A stretch of DNA of 64,000 nt from Cellulomonas sp. SLBN-39 (GTDB lineage: Bacteria; Actinomycetota; Actinomycetes; Actinomycetales; Cellulomonadaceae). Position numbers and translations under genes: made by a program. Position 1 is the stretch's first letter; every line of letters begins with the position of its first letter. The stretch is from contig NZ_VFOA01000001.1 of assembly GCF_006715865.1 (NCBI RefSeq), positions 2,232,001 through 2,296,000 on the forward strand, written 5' to 3'. This document shows positions 26,085-33,387 of the stretch, one piece after another. Below the pieces are notes generated by a model, which made no database searches, was not told the origin of the DNA, and was given only the letters and a program-made list of their open reading frames with translations.

Positions 26085-28358
26085 ATGCCCGTAGCCCCGC
26101 AGCACCGCTCGGCCCCGCCGTCCGGCACCTCGACCGCCCGCCGGTGGACAGGTGCAGCGGCGACCGTCGTCCTCGCGCTGCTGGCGGTGCTCGTGCCGAC
26201 CGCGGCCCAGGCGGCGACGCCCGGCGGGTCGAGCCGCGCGACCGCCGTCCCCCTCCCGGTGGCCGACCTCGACTCCTCGTTCGAGGCCAGCAACGCCGGG
26301 GTGACGTCCGGTCCCGGCACGGACGGCCAGACCTGGTACAACGTCACCTGGTACTCCTGGACGCCCGCCGAGGACGTCCGTGTCTTCATCCGCGCGACGT
26401 CGACCGACCCGGTCGGGTGGGACAACACGCTCGAGGTGTGGTCCGGCGGGAGCCAGCTGGGGCAGAACGACGACTTCTACGGCCTCGACGCCTCGCTGAC
26501 CGTGAACCTGCAGGGCGGCACGACGTACCAGATCGGCCTCGGCGGGTACCGCAGCAGCTCCAAGGGCACCGTCGAGATGCGGTTCGCCACGCGCGTGCCC
26601 TCCCCCCCGCTGGACGTGCAGGCCACGCGGGGCAGCGGGTCCGCGACCGTCTCGTGGTCGACGCCCGCCGACGTCGCAGGTGGCGTCACGCAGTACCGGG
26701 TGCTGTGCACGCCGGACGGCGGGTCGCAGACCACGTGCGCGACGCTGAACGGCACGCCGCCGTCGACGTCGACCGTCGTGAACGGCCTGCAGAACGGCAC
26801 GGCCTACACGTTCCACGTGGTCGCGGCCAACGTCATCGGCGACTCCGACCCGTCCGTGCCGGTCACCGACGTCGTCCCGCAGGGGCCGTCGACGACCACG
26901 CTCTCGCTCGACCCGGCGGCTCCCGTGAGCGGCGAGCCGTTCGACGTGCGCGTCGAGGTGGCGTCGGCCGGTGCGCCCGTCGCGGGGACCGTCGACGTCA
27001 CGGTGGGCTCCACCTCCTACGACGACCTCCCGCTCGTCGGGGGCACCGCCGTCGTCGAGGACGTCACCCGCCTCGCGGGGGACGTCCGTGTCGAGGCCTC
27101 CTTCGGCGGCACCGTCGCCGTCACCGCCTCGTCCGCGTCCCTCGACGTGACCGTCGCCAAGCGCCCGCAGACGGTGACGGTGGAGGCCCTGCCCGACGAC
27201 CTGGTGTACGCGGGCGAGCCCGTGCAGCTCGCGGGGACCAGCTCGGCCGGTCTCCCGCTGACCTTCGTCGCCGCGGGCTCGTGCTCCGTGCGGGGCACGC
27301 TGCTCGACCTCGTCGACGTCGGCACGTGCACCGTCACCGCCTCCCAGGCCGGCGACGCGCAGACGCTCCCGGGCGAGGCGACCACGACGGCCGAGGTCGG
27401 CCGCAGGTCCCAGCAGGTGACGTTCGGCGAGCTCCCGGCCCTGGTCTACGGCCAGGCGTCGGTCGCCGTCAGCGCGTCGTCGAGCGTGGGCCTGCCCGTG
27501 GTCCTGACCGGCTCCGGGGCGTGCACCGTGACCGGTGGGCGACTCGTCGTCACCGACGTGGGCACCTGCACCGTCACCGCGACGCAGGACGGCGACGTGC
27601 GCACGACGCAGGCATCCGCCGTGGTGCGCGTCGGGGAGGTCGCCCGTCGTGCGCAGACGGTCACGATCGCGTCCTTCCCGGCGCCGACGCTCGGCCAGCC
27701 CACGCCCGACGTCGTCGCCCGGTCGCAGTACGACCTGCCCGTCACGCTCGAGGCCGCGGGTGCGTGCGTCATCGAGGACGGCGCGCTCGTCGCGATCAGC
27801 GCCGGGGAGTGCACCGTCACCGCCACGTCCGTCGGCGACCGGCTCACGCTGCCCGCCAGCGCGTCCGTCACCGTCCAGGTGTCCGGCCCGCCCGGGGACG
27901 TCGACGCGACGCTCGACGGGACGCTCGGCGAGCGCGCCGCGGGTGCGGAGGTCTCGGCCCGGGGCGTCGGGCTGCTGCCCGGCAGCATCCTCACCCTGAC
28001 GGTGTACTCGACGCCGCGGGTCATCGGCACCGCCGTGGTCGGCGCGGACGGCACGGCCGTCGTGAGCGGCGCCCTGCCCCCGGGCCTGGAGACCGGTGCG
28101 CACCGCCTGGTGGCGACCGGCACGGCGTTCGACGGCACCCCGGCGGAGTTCGTCCTGACGTTCACGCTCGCCGCGGACGGGTCGTTCGTGCAGATCGCGG
28201 ACACGCGCCTGCCCCGGCCGGCCTCGGGCACGCCGCTGGCCGAGACGGGCGTGGGCGACGCGCTCGCCCCGACGTTCGCGCTCGGCGGCGCGTGGGTGCT
28301 GCTGGGGGTGGCGCTGCTGCTCGTGGCCCGTCGGCGCGGGGCCCGCGCGGCCCGCTGA
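26085..28358 (+). CDS. Ig-like/FN3 surface protein with LAXTG sorting signal
   Basis: A 757-residue secreted protein. A signal peptide (cleavage after AQA, residue 43) is followed by a beta-rich domain (about 50-170), an FN3 domain (about 172-265), an Ig-like domain (267-357) and three repeats of about 80 residues (358-438, 439-519, 520-602). Each repeat begins RxxQxVT and carries two Cys flanking a GLP or DLP segment, probably a disulphide. A last Ig-like domain precedes LAETG at 718-722, a hydrophobic helix and an Arg-rich tail, which is the substrate pattern for actinobacterial class E sortase. It is likely a wall-anchored adhesin or cohesion protein. ATG 26085 follows AGGAG. A strong terminator lies downstream. 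Confidence 0.88.
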   Translation: MPVAPQHRSAPPSGTSTARRWTGAAATVVLALLAVLVPTAAQAATPGGSSRATAVPLPVADLDSSFEASNAGVTSGPGTDGQTWYNVTWYSWTPAEDVRVFIRATSTDPVGWDNTLEVWSGGSQLGQNDDFYGLDASLTVNLQGGTTYQIGLGGYRSSSKGTVEMRFATRVPSPPLDVQATRGSGSATVSWSTPADVAGGVTQYRVLCTPDGGSQTTCATLNGTPPSTSTVVNGLQNGTAYTFHVVAANVIGDSDPSVPVTDVVPQGPSTTTLSLDPAAPVSGEPFDVRVEVASAGAPVAGTVDVTVGSTSYDDLPLVGGTAVVEDVTRLAGDVRVEASFGGTVAVTASSASLDVTVAKRPQTVTVEALPDDLVYAGEPVQLAGTSSAGLPLTFVAAGSCSVRGTLLDLVDVGTCTVTASQAGDAQTLPGEATTTAEVGRRSQQVTFGELPALVYGQASVAVSASSSVGLPVVLTGSGACTVTGGRLVVTDVGTCTVTATQDGDVRTTQASAVVRVGEVARRAQTVTIASFPAPTLGQPTPDVVARSQYDLPVTLEAAGACVIEDGALVAISAGECTVTATSVGDRLTLPASASVTVQVSGPPGDVDATLDGTLGERAAGAEVSARGVGLLPGSILTLTVYSTPRVIGTAVVGADGTAVVSGALPPGLETGAHRLVATGTAFDGTPAEFVLTFTLAADGSFVQIADTRLPRPASGTPLAETGVGDALAPTFALGGAWVLLGVALLLVARRRGARAAR

Positions 28359-28375
28359 CCGGCACACCGGCCCGA

Positions 28376-28409
28376 CCTGTGGCGCACCTCGGACGAGGTG
28401 CGCCACAGG
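28376..28409 (+). terminator. strong intrinsic terminator-like hairpin
   Basis: A perfect 15-bp inverted repeat (CCTGTGGCGCACCTC / GAGGTGCGCCACAGG) with a 4-base loop ends the surface-protein transcript and insulates purS. Confidence 0.85.
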
Positions 28410-28467
28410 CGTTCTCGGCCCCGTAGGATCGGCCCTGAACCCCGCCGCCGTGAACCAGGGAGCACCT

Positions 28468-28755
28468 GTGGGACGAGTCGTCGTCGACGTCATGCCGAAG
28501 CCCGAGATCCTCGACCCGCAGGGCAAGGCCGTCGCCGGTGCGCTGCCGCGGCTGGGCTTCGCGCAGTTCACGTCCGTGCGCCAGGGCAAGCGGTTCGAGC
28601 TCGAGGTCGACGGGCCGGTGACGCCCGAGGTGCTCGCCGCCGCCGCGGCCGCCGCCGAGCAGGTGCTGTCGAACCCCGTCATCGAGGACGTCGTGCGCGT
28701 CGCGGACCTCGAGGCGGACGCCGCCGCGACCGTCGTCAGCCAGGGCCTGGCCTGA
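28468..28755 (+). CDS. purS: phosphoribosylformylglycinamidine synthase subunit PurS
   Basis: A small 95-residue subunit that assembles PurL and PurQ into the active FGAM synthase and may channel ammonia. It shows the family start [21 protein letters not shown] and the C-terminal [15 protein letters not shown] 28468 is preferred over the upstream GTG 28450 because AGGGAG is correctly spaced and the protein then starts as relatives do. Its TGA overlaps the purQ ATG by one base, so the subunits are co-translated. A TAGGAT -10-like box lies at about 28426. Confidence 0.96.
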   Translation: MGRVVVDVMPKPEILDPQGKAVAGALPRLGFAQFTSVRQGKRFELEVDGPVTPEVLAAAAAAAEQVLSNPVIEDVVRVADLEADAAATVVSQGLA

Positions 28756-29450
28756 TGACCCGCGTCGGCGTCGTCACGTTCCCCGGCACGCTCGACGACC
28801 GGGACGCCGCACGCGCGGTCCGCCTGGCCGGTGCCGAGCCCGTCGCGCTGTGGCACGCGGACGCCGACCTGCACGGGGTCGACGCGGTCGTGCTGCCCGG
28901 CGGGTTCTCCTACGGCGACTACCTGCGCGCCGGGGCGATCAGCCGGTTCGCGCCCGTCATGGGCGAGATCGTCGACGCCGCCGGTCGCGGCCTGCCGGTG
29001 CTGGGCATCTGCAACGGCTTCCAGGTGCTCACCGAGGCGCACCTGCTGCCCGGGTCGATGATCAAGAACGACCACCTGCACTTCGTGTGCCGCGAGCAGG
29101 TCCTCTCGGTCGAGAACGTCGACACCGCCTGGACCCGCGACTTCACGGCGGGCGAGCGCATCACGATCCCGCTGAAGAACCAGGACGGGCAGTACGTCGC
29201 CGACGAGCGGACCCTCGACGAGCTCGAGGGCGAGGGCCGGGTCGTGTTCCGCTACCAGGGCGTGAATCCCAACGGCTCGCGCCGCGACATCGCCGGCATC
29301 GCGAACGCCGCGGGCAACGTCGTCGGCCTCATGCCGCACCCCGAGCACGCCGTCGAGCCGGGCTTCGGCCCCGACGGGCCCGCGGGACCGCGCAGCGGCA
29401 CCGACGGGCTGCGCTTCTTCACCTCCGTCCTGCACGCGCTGGTCGGCTGA
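28755..29450 (+). CDS. purQ: phosphoribosylformylglycinamidine synthase subunit PurQ (glutaminase)
   Basis: A 231-residue class I glutamine amidotransferase that feeds ammonia to PurL. The nucleophile elbow is [10 protein letters not shown], preceded by [16 protein letters not shown], and the catalytic His/Glu pair is in [10 protein letters not shown]. An insert between about residues 205 and 222 ([14 protein letters not shown]) is slightly longer than in many relatives. It overlaps purS by one base, and the GNAT gene starts 4 bases after its stop, so it is the middle gene of a three-gene unit. The PurL partner is 18 kb away at 47.9 kb. Confidence 0.97.
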   Translation: MTRVGVVTFPGTLDDRDAARAVRLAGAEPVALWHADADLHGVDAVVLPGGFSYGDYLRAGAISRFAPVMGEIVDAAGRGLPVLGICNGFQVLTEAHLLPGSMIKNDHLHFVCREQVLSVENVDTAWTRDFTAGERITIPLKNQDGQYVADERTLDELEGEGRVVFRYQGVNPNGSRRDIAGIANAAGNVVGLMPHPEHAVEPGFGPDGPAGPRSGTDGLRFFTSVLHALVG

Positions 29451-29454
29451 CGCC

Positions 29455-30453
29455 GTGAGCACCGCGACGTCGGCACCGGGGACCGCTCCGCGGCTCGTCC
29501 ACGTCGCGTGGGACGGCCCCGACGCCGCGGTGCTCCGGGCCGCCCAGCAGGCCGAGCTGCGCGAGCGGTACGGCGAGGACGACATCGGCCACGCCATGGG
29601 CGCCGACACCGTCGTCGTCATGGTCCTGCTGCGCGACGGCGACCACGCCCTCGCCTGCGGCGCCCTGCGCGACGCGACCGTGGACCTGGGCGCCGGCGTC
29701 GCGGAGATCAAGCGCATGTACGTGCGCCCCTCGGCGCGCGGGCGAGGGCTGTCGCGCACGATCCTCGCCGAGCTCGAGCGCATCGCCGCCGAGCGCGGCT
29801 TCACGCGCCTGGTGCTCGAGACCGGGATCCTGCAGCCCGAGGCCATCGGCCTGTACCTGTCCGCGGGTTTCCTGCCCGTCGACAACTACGCCGAGTACGC
29901 GGGCGTCGTCGACTCGCGCTGCTTCGGCAAGGACGTGACGCCGGCACCGGTGGTGCGGGGCGTGCCGGGGCCCGCGCCGGTCGTCACCCTCGTCGCGGCC
30001 GACGACCCGGACGCGGTCGCGCTGCGCCGGGCGCTGCTCGCCGAGGTCGCCGCCGACGACCCCGCGGACGCCCTCGCCGGGGCGGACGCCGCCGCCCTCG
30101 ACGCCGCGGCCCGCGCCACCGACCTCGGGGCCACGTTCGTCGCCCGCGTCGACGGCCGCGCGGTCGGCTGCGTCGGGGTGCGCCGCGCGGACGCGCCCTG
30201 GCCCCGGGAGTGGGCCGAGGTCCGGCGTCTGCACGTCACCCCCGACGCCCGCCGCACCGGCGTCGCCTCCCACCTGCTGCGCGCCGCCGAGGACGCCGCC
30301 CGCGCGGACGGCGCCACCCACCTCCTCGTCGACACCCGCGTGCGCCTCGCACCGGCCGTCGCCCTGGTCACCCGCGCCGGGTACCGCCCCGTCCGCCCCG
30401 CTGGCGACTGGGCCGCCCACCCCACGACCCTCTGGTTCGCCCGAGCCCTGTGA
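29455..30453 (+). CDS. tandem GNAT acetyltransferase-domain protein
   Basis: A 332-residue protein with two GNAT domains. The first (about residues 15-160) has the acetyl-CoA loop VRPSARGRGLSRTIL and LYLSAGFLPVDNYAEYAG. The second (about 180-330) has VTPDARRTGVASHLLRAAEDAARADG and ends with LVTRAGYRPV. Such double proteins often retain catalysis in one half only; both acetyl-CoA loops look intact here. The acceptor is unknown. GTG 29455 lies 4 bases after purQ, so it is probably expressed with purSQ, although no functional tie to purines is obvious. Confidence 0.85.
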   Translation: MSTATSAPGTAPRLVHVAWDGPDAAVLRAAQQAELRERYGEDDIGHAMGADTVVVMVLLRDGDHALACGALRDATVDLGAGVAEIKRMYVRPSARGRGLSRTILAELERIAAERGFTRLVLETGILQPEAIGLYLSAGFLPVDNYAEYAGVVDSRCFGKDVTPAPVVRGVPGPAPVVTLVAADDPDAVALRRALLAEVAADDPADALAGADAAALDAAARATDLGATFVARVDGRAVGCVGVRRADAPWPREWAEVRRLHVTPDARRTGVASHLLRAAEDAARADGATHLLVDTRVRLAPAVALVTRAGYRPVRPAGDWAAHPTTLWFARAL

Positions 30454-30526
30454 CCCCGGTGGCGCTCGTCCTGCGATGCGGGACGGGGCTGGCCGCCGTC
30501 GTGGCGCTGCGGCTACCCTGACCTGC

Positions 30527-30556
30527 ATGTCCTCGACCCGGGTGTGTTGTCGCTGA
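30527..30556 (+). CDS. leaderless Cys-Cys leader peptide (MSSTRVCCR)
   Basis: A nine-codon ORF encoding MSSTRVCCR and ending TGA. A TACCCT -10 box (30514-30519) ends exactly 7 bases before its ATG, so transcription should begin at the start codon and the ORF would be translated leaderless. Actinobacterial short leaderless ORFs with consecutive Cys codons act as cysteine-responsive attenuators of downstream sulfur genes (established in mycobacteria). GGGTG just before the Cys codons can pair with CACCC (30620-30624) abutting the next gene's start, which offers a way to couple stalling to translation (inference). The next gene starts 68 bases downstream. Confidence 0.8.
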   Translation: MSSTRVCCR

Positions 30557-30624
30557 GCTGACGACCCGCGCGCGTGCGGCCACCGGCCCCGTGACGCACC
30601 CTGCTCGACCCGAGGACCCCACCC

Positions 30625-31194
30625 GTGGCCACGTCCACCCTCACGCCTCCCCGCACCCGCGCGTCCGCCCTCGGACGGACCGTGCCCCCGCACCACCTGC
30701 GGTCCGGCGCACCGACCGTCGAGATCGTCGGCCGGACCAGCCCTCGCCCCGGTGCCGTGGAGCACGTGCTCGACACCGCGACGCCCGACGACGCGGCTCT
30801 CGCCCTCGCGGCCGCCCGCGCCGACGTCGTCCGGCTCGTCCCGTCCGCCGCCCTGCCCACGCCCGGGCACGTGCGAGCGCTCGTCCGCCGGGTCGAGCAG
30901 GAGGTCGCCGCGCTGGGTCGCCCCCGCGCGGACGTGCGGGTGGTCCTCGAGGTCGAGACCGTCGTCGCCGCCGACGCCGCGGACGCCCGCCGCCGCCGCA
31001 GCCACCTGGCGTACGCGGAGGCGTTCGCCGGGCTCACGTGGTCGCCCTCGGCGTCCTGGGTGGTCGCACCGCTCGACGCCGTCCTCGACACGGCCACCGA
31101 CCTCGCGCGCCGCTCGGGCGTCGACGCGGTCGCCCTCAGCCTGGTGGGTGCGTCCGCCGCCCACGCCCCGACGCTCGTGGCTGCGGTCGCCTGA
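30625..31194 (+). CDS. truncated luciferase-like-fold protein, unknown function
   Basis: A 189-residue protein. From about residue 60 the pattern resembles the central part of bacterial luciferase-like flavin monooxygenases: ADVVRLVPSAALPTPGHVRALVRRV, then LGRPRADVRVVLEVETVVAADAADARRRRSHLAY (seen as separate conserved blocks), then GVDAVALSL. The N-terminal barrel strands and the FMN/C-terminal segments of full-length (about 350-450 residue) enzymes are missing, so flavin catalysis is doubtful. GTG 30625 has GAGGA 8 bases upstream. It follows a Cys leader peptide and converges on metZ, which suggests a sulfur-related role, perhaps regulatory or as a degenerate subunit (inference). Confidence 0.7.
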   Translation: MATSTLTPPRTRASALGRTVPPHHLRSGAPTVEIVGRTSPRPGAVEHVLDTATPDDAALALAAARADVVRLVPSAALPTPGHVRALVRRVEQEVAALGRPRADVRVVLEVETVVAADAADARRRRSHLAYAEAFAGLTWSPSASWVVAPLDAVLDTATDLARRSGVDAVALSLVGASAAHAPTLVAAVA

Positions 31195-31215
31195 ACGTCC
31201 GACCCGGTGCCCCGG

Positions 31216-31246
31216 GACGACGCCCGGCGCTGAGCCGGGCGTCGTC
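31216..31246. terminator. bidirectional terminator-like hairpin
   Basis: A perfect 13-bp inverted repeat (GACGACGCCCGGC / GCCGGGCGTCGTC) with a 5-base loop lies between the convergent luciferase-like and metZ genes. Confidence 0.85.
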
Positions 31247-31257
31247 GTCGCGAGGCG

Positions 31258-32517
31258 TCAGACCGGGAGCGTGGCCAGGGCGCGGGCGAGGTCGTCGCGC
31301 AGGTCCTCGACGTCCTCCAGGCCCACCGACAGGCGGACCGTGGACTCGGCGATGCCCACCGCGGCGCGGCCGGCGGGGCCGAGCTTGCGGTGCGTCGTCG
31401 TCGCGGGGTGCGTGACGATCGACTTCGCGTCGCCGAGGTTGTTGGAGATGTCGACCACGCGCAGCGCGTCGAGCACCCCGAACGTCGCCTTCTTCGCCAC
31501 GTCCGCCGGTGCGTCCGCGGGCACGGCCAGGTCGAACGTGACGACCGTGCCGCCGCCGGACTGCTGCCGCAGCGCCAGCGCGTGCTGCGGGTGGGAGGGC
31601 AGGTACGGGTACCGCACGCGCGCGACGCCAGGCTGCTGCTCCAGCCAGCCGGCCAGCTCCAGCGCCCCGGCGGCCTGGTGACGCACCCGCACGCTCAACG
31701 TCTCCAGGCCCTTGAGCAGCACCCACGCGTTGAACGGCGAGAGCGACGGGCCCGTGTTGCGGATCAAGGTCTGCACCGGTCCGCGCACGTAGCCCGCGCT
31801 GCCGAGGATCGCCCCGCCGAGCACGCGGCCCTGGCCGTCGATGTGCTTGGTCGCCGAGTACACGACGACGTCGGCGCCGTGGTCCAGCGGCCGGGAGAAC
31901 ACGGGGGTCGCGAAGACGTTGTCGACGACGACGGTCGCGCCGGCGGCGTGCGCGAGACGGCTGACCTCCGCGATGTCGACGAGGTCCTGCACGGGGTTCG
32001 ACGGCGTCTCGAAGAACACCACGTCGGCGGGTGCAGCGAGCGCGGCCTCCCACTGCTCGGGCACGTGCCCGTCGACGTAGTCGGTGCGCACGCCCCAGCC
32101 GGCCAGGATCTCGTCGAAGATCACCAGCGACGAACCGAACAGCGCGCGGGACGCCACGACGCGCGACCCCGAGCGCACGAGCGCGGCGAGCGCGGTGAAC
32201 ACCGCCGACATGCCGCTCGCCGTGGCGTAGCAGGCCTCCGCGCCCTCGAGCAGGCGCAGCCGCTCCTCGAACGTGGTGACGGTCGGGTTGCCGTACCTCG
32301 AGTACAGGAACCGGTCGACCTCGCCGGCGAAACCGGCCTCCGCGTCGGCCGCGGACCCGTACGTGTAGCCCTGGGTGAGGAAGACGGCCTCGGACATCTC
32401 GGCGAACTCGCTGCGCACGAGCCCGCCGCGCACGGCGAGCGTGTCGGGCCGCAGGGCGTCGCGGTCGACGCGGCGGGCGTCCCAGTCGCCGGGCCCGGGG
32501 ACGCGGGGGCCGGTCAC
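31258..32517 (-). CDS. metZ: O-succinylhomoserine sulfhydrylase
   Basis: A PLP-dependent Cys/Met-metabolism enzyme that joins sulfide to an activated homoserine to give homocysteine. The 419-residue product has SRYGNPTVTTFEERL, ATASGMSAVFTAL, FFETPSNPVQDLVDI, VVVDNVFATP and the PLP lysine in YSATKHIDGQGR near residue 223. The HIDGQGR form is characteristic of MetZ rather than cystathionine gamma-synthase. Its GTG start overlaps the rhodanese stop (GTGA), so the two are co-translated and both fall under the SAM-I riboswitch upstream. Use of O-acetylhomoserine instead of O-succinylhomoserine is possible; the sequence alone cannot decide. Confidence 0.93.
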   Translation of the reverse strand: MTGPRVPGPGDWDARRVDRDALRPDTLAVRGGLVRSEFAEMSEAVFLTQGYTYGSAADAEAGFAGEVDRFLYSRYGNPTVTTFEERLRLLEGAEACYATASGMSAVFTALAALVRSGSRVVASRALFGSSLVIFDEILAGWGVRTDYVDGHVPEQWEAALAAPADVVFFETPSNPVQDLVDIAEVSRLAHAAGATVVVDNVFATPVFSRPLDHGADVVVYSATKHIDGQGRVLGGAILGSAGYVRGPVQTLIRNTGPSLSPFNAWVLLKGLETLSVRVRHQAAGALELAGWLEQQPGVARVRYPYLPSHPQHALALRQQSGGGTVVTFDLAVPADAPADVAKKATFGVLDALRVVDISNNLGDAKSIVTHPATTTHRKLGPAGRAAVGIAESTVRLSVGLEDVEDLRDDLARALATLPV

Positions 32518-32951
32518 GGCTGGACCCAGGGCAGCCCGTCGGCGCGCCAGCCCTCGTGGCCGCGGTGCCCGTCGGGGCCGGTCGCGCCCTCGAAGCCCTC
32601 GAGCACGTTGTAGGCCGGGCCGAGCCCGGCGGCCGTCGCGGCCTGCGCGGCGCCGATCGACCGCTGGCCCGAGCGGCACAGGAACACCACGGGGGTCTGC
32701 TCGGTGACGCCCGCCGCCCGGAGCTGGTCGAGGAAGCGGGGGTTGAGCTGCCCGGTCGGGTACTGCGACCACTCGACGAGCTGCGCCTGGCGGCCGAGCT
32801 CGCGCAGGTCGGGCACACCGACGTAGCGCCACTCGGCGTCGGTGCGGACGTCGACGAGCACGGCGGACGCGTCGTCGCGCAGCAGCTCCCAGGCCTGCGT
32901 CGCGGTGATGTCCCCGGCGTAGCCGTCGGCGGGTCGTGGCTGCACGCTCAT
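32514..32951 (-). CDS. rhodanese-like sulfurtransferase
   Basis: A 145-residue single rhodanese domain. The active-site loop is LCRSGQRS with Cys92, which carries a persulfide in active family members. LVDVRTDAEW lies near residue 35 and YNVLEGFEG near 115, completing the fold. The protein is cytoplasmic, with no targeting signal. It is the first gene after the SAM-I riboswitch and is translationally coupled to metZ, so it probably delivers or detoxifies sulfur for homocysteine synthesis (inference). ATG 32951 has GGAGG six bases upstream; that Shine-Dalgarno overlaps the riboswitch P1 helix. Confidence 0.93.
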   Translation of the reverse strand: MSVQPRPADGYAGDITATQAWELLRDDASAVLVDVRTDAEWRYVGVPDLRELGRQAQLVEWSQYPTGQLNPRFLDQLRAAGVTEQTPVVFLCRSGQRSIGAAQAATAAGLGPAYNVLEGFEGATGPDGHRGHEGWRADGLPWVQP

Positions 32952-32960
32952 GCGGTTCCT

Positions 32961-33074
32961 CCATCGGCCTGGCGGTAGCACCCTCGTCCGGTCCGGTGCC
33001 CGTCGGGGACGGTGCGGGGACCGCGGGTTGCTGCGGCGTCGTCGAGCCAGGTCTCTCGGCCGCTCTGGATGGTC
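32961..33074 (-). promoter_or_regulatory. SAM-I (S-box) riboswitch controlling rhodanese-metZ
   Basis: Read on the minus strand the leader carries ATCCAGAG, then GCCGAGAGACCTGGC, GACGACGCCGCAGCAACC and GAGGGTGCTACCGCC, the ordered conserved core of the S-box aptamer. P1 is CCATC (33068-33072) with GATGG (32961-32965). The 3' P1 strand overlaps the ribosome site GGAGG (32958-32962) of the rhodanese gene, so SAM binding should hide it: translational control. A TAGCAT -10 box (33082-33087) places the transcript start near 33074. If transcription starts further upstream, an extended CATCGGCCT/AGGCCGATG pairing could also form. Confidence 0.93.
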
Positions 33075-33201
33075 GAGGCCGATGCTAAGGCACGACGCGT
33101 GGGCCGCGGCGGACGGATCTCACGCCTCGGCCGCCGACCAGGACGGACCGGACGACATGAGACCGCGCGTCTTGCATCGCGAGATTCGTCCGCGCGGCGC
33201 G

Positions 33202-33231
33202 TTGACACCCGTGCGCGCGCACGCCGATCCT
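33202..33231 (+). promoter_or_regulatory. promoter of the SAM-IV-controlled gene
   Basis: TTGACA (33202-33207) and GATCCT (33226-33231) are separated by 18 bases. The predicted start falls at about 33238, right at the first base of the SAM-IV aptamer. Confidence 0.6.
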
Positions 33232-33235
33232 CGTG

Positions 33236-33352
33236 CCAGGTCATGAGCGCCAGCGACAAGCCCCGGCTCGCTGGCCGGCAACCCTCCTCCGCGGTGGGGT
33301 GCCCCGGGTGACGACCTGGCCGTGCACCGACCGGTGCCGGCAAGCGCGGGGT
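33236..33352 (+). promoter_or_regulatory. SAM-IV riboswitch
   Basis: The leader contains the SAM-IV consensus in order: GGTCATGAGCGCCAGCG, CAAGCCCCGGCTCGCTGG, CCGGCAACCCTCC, CCGCGGTGGGGTGCCCCGGG and the distal GCAAGCGCGGGGTC used in the class-specific pseudoknot. P1 pairs CCAGGTC (33236-33242) with GACCTGG (33313-33319). SAM-IV is known almost only from actinobacteria and shares its ligand core with SAM-I but differs in periphery. It precedes the desulfurase-like gene at 33388. Confidence 0.93.
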
Positions 33353-33377
33353 CCGTCGGCCGGGTCCCGGGACGGAC
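33351..33377 (+). promoter_or_regulatory. expression-platform hairpin before the desulfurase start
   Basis: GTCCGTC (33351-33357) pairs with GACGGAC (33371-33377), with an inner CCGGG/CCCGG stem. The GGAG ribosome site (33378-33381) follows directly and ATG is at 33388. The 5' arm begins at the last bases of the SAM-IV pseudoknot strand, so ligand binding could shift this hairpin and alter access to the site (inference). Confidence 0.6.
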
Positions 33378-33387
33378 GGAGCGACCC

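Noticed and set aside
26025..29885. A 1286-codon minus-strand open frame across the LAETG protein and purSQ
   Set aside because: Shadow of well-supported plus-strand genes; no recognisable domains.
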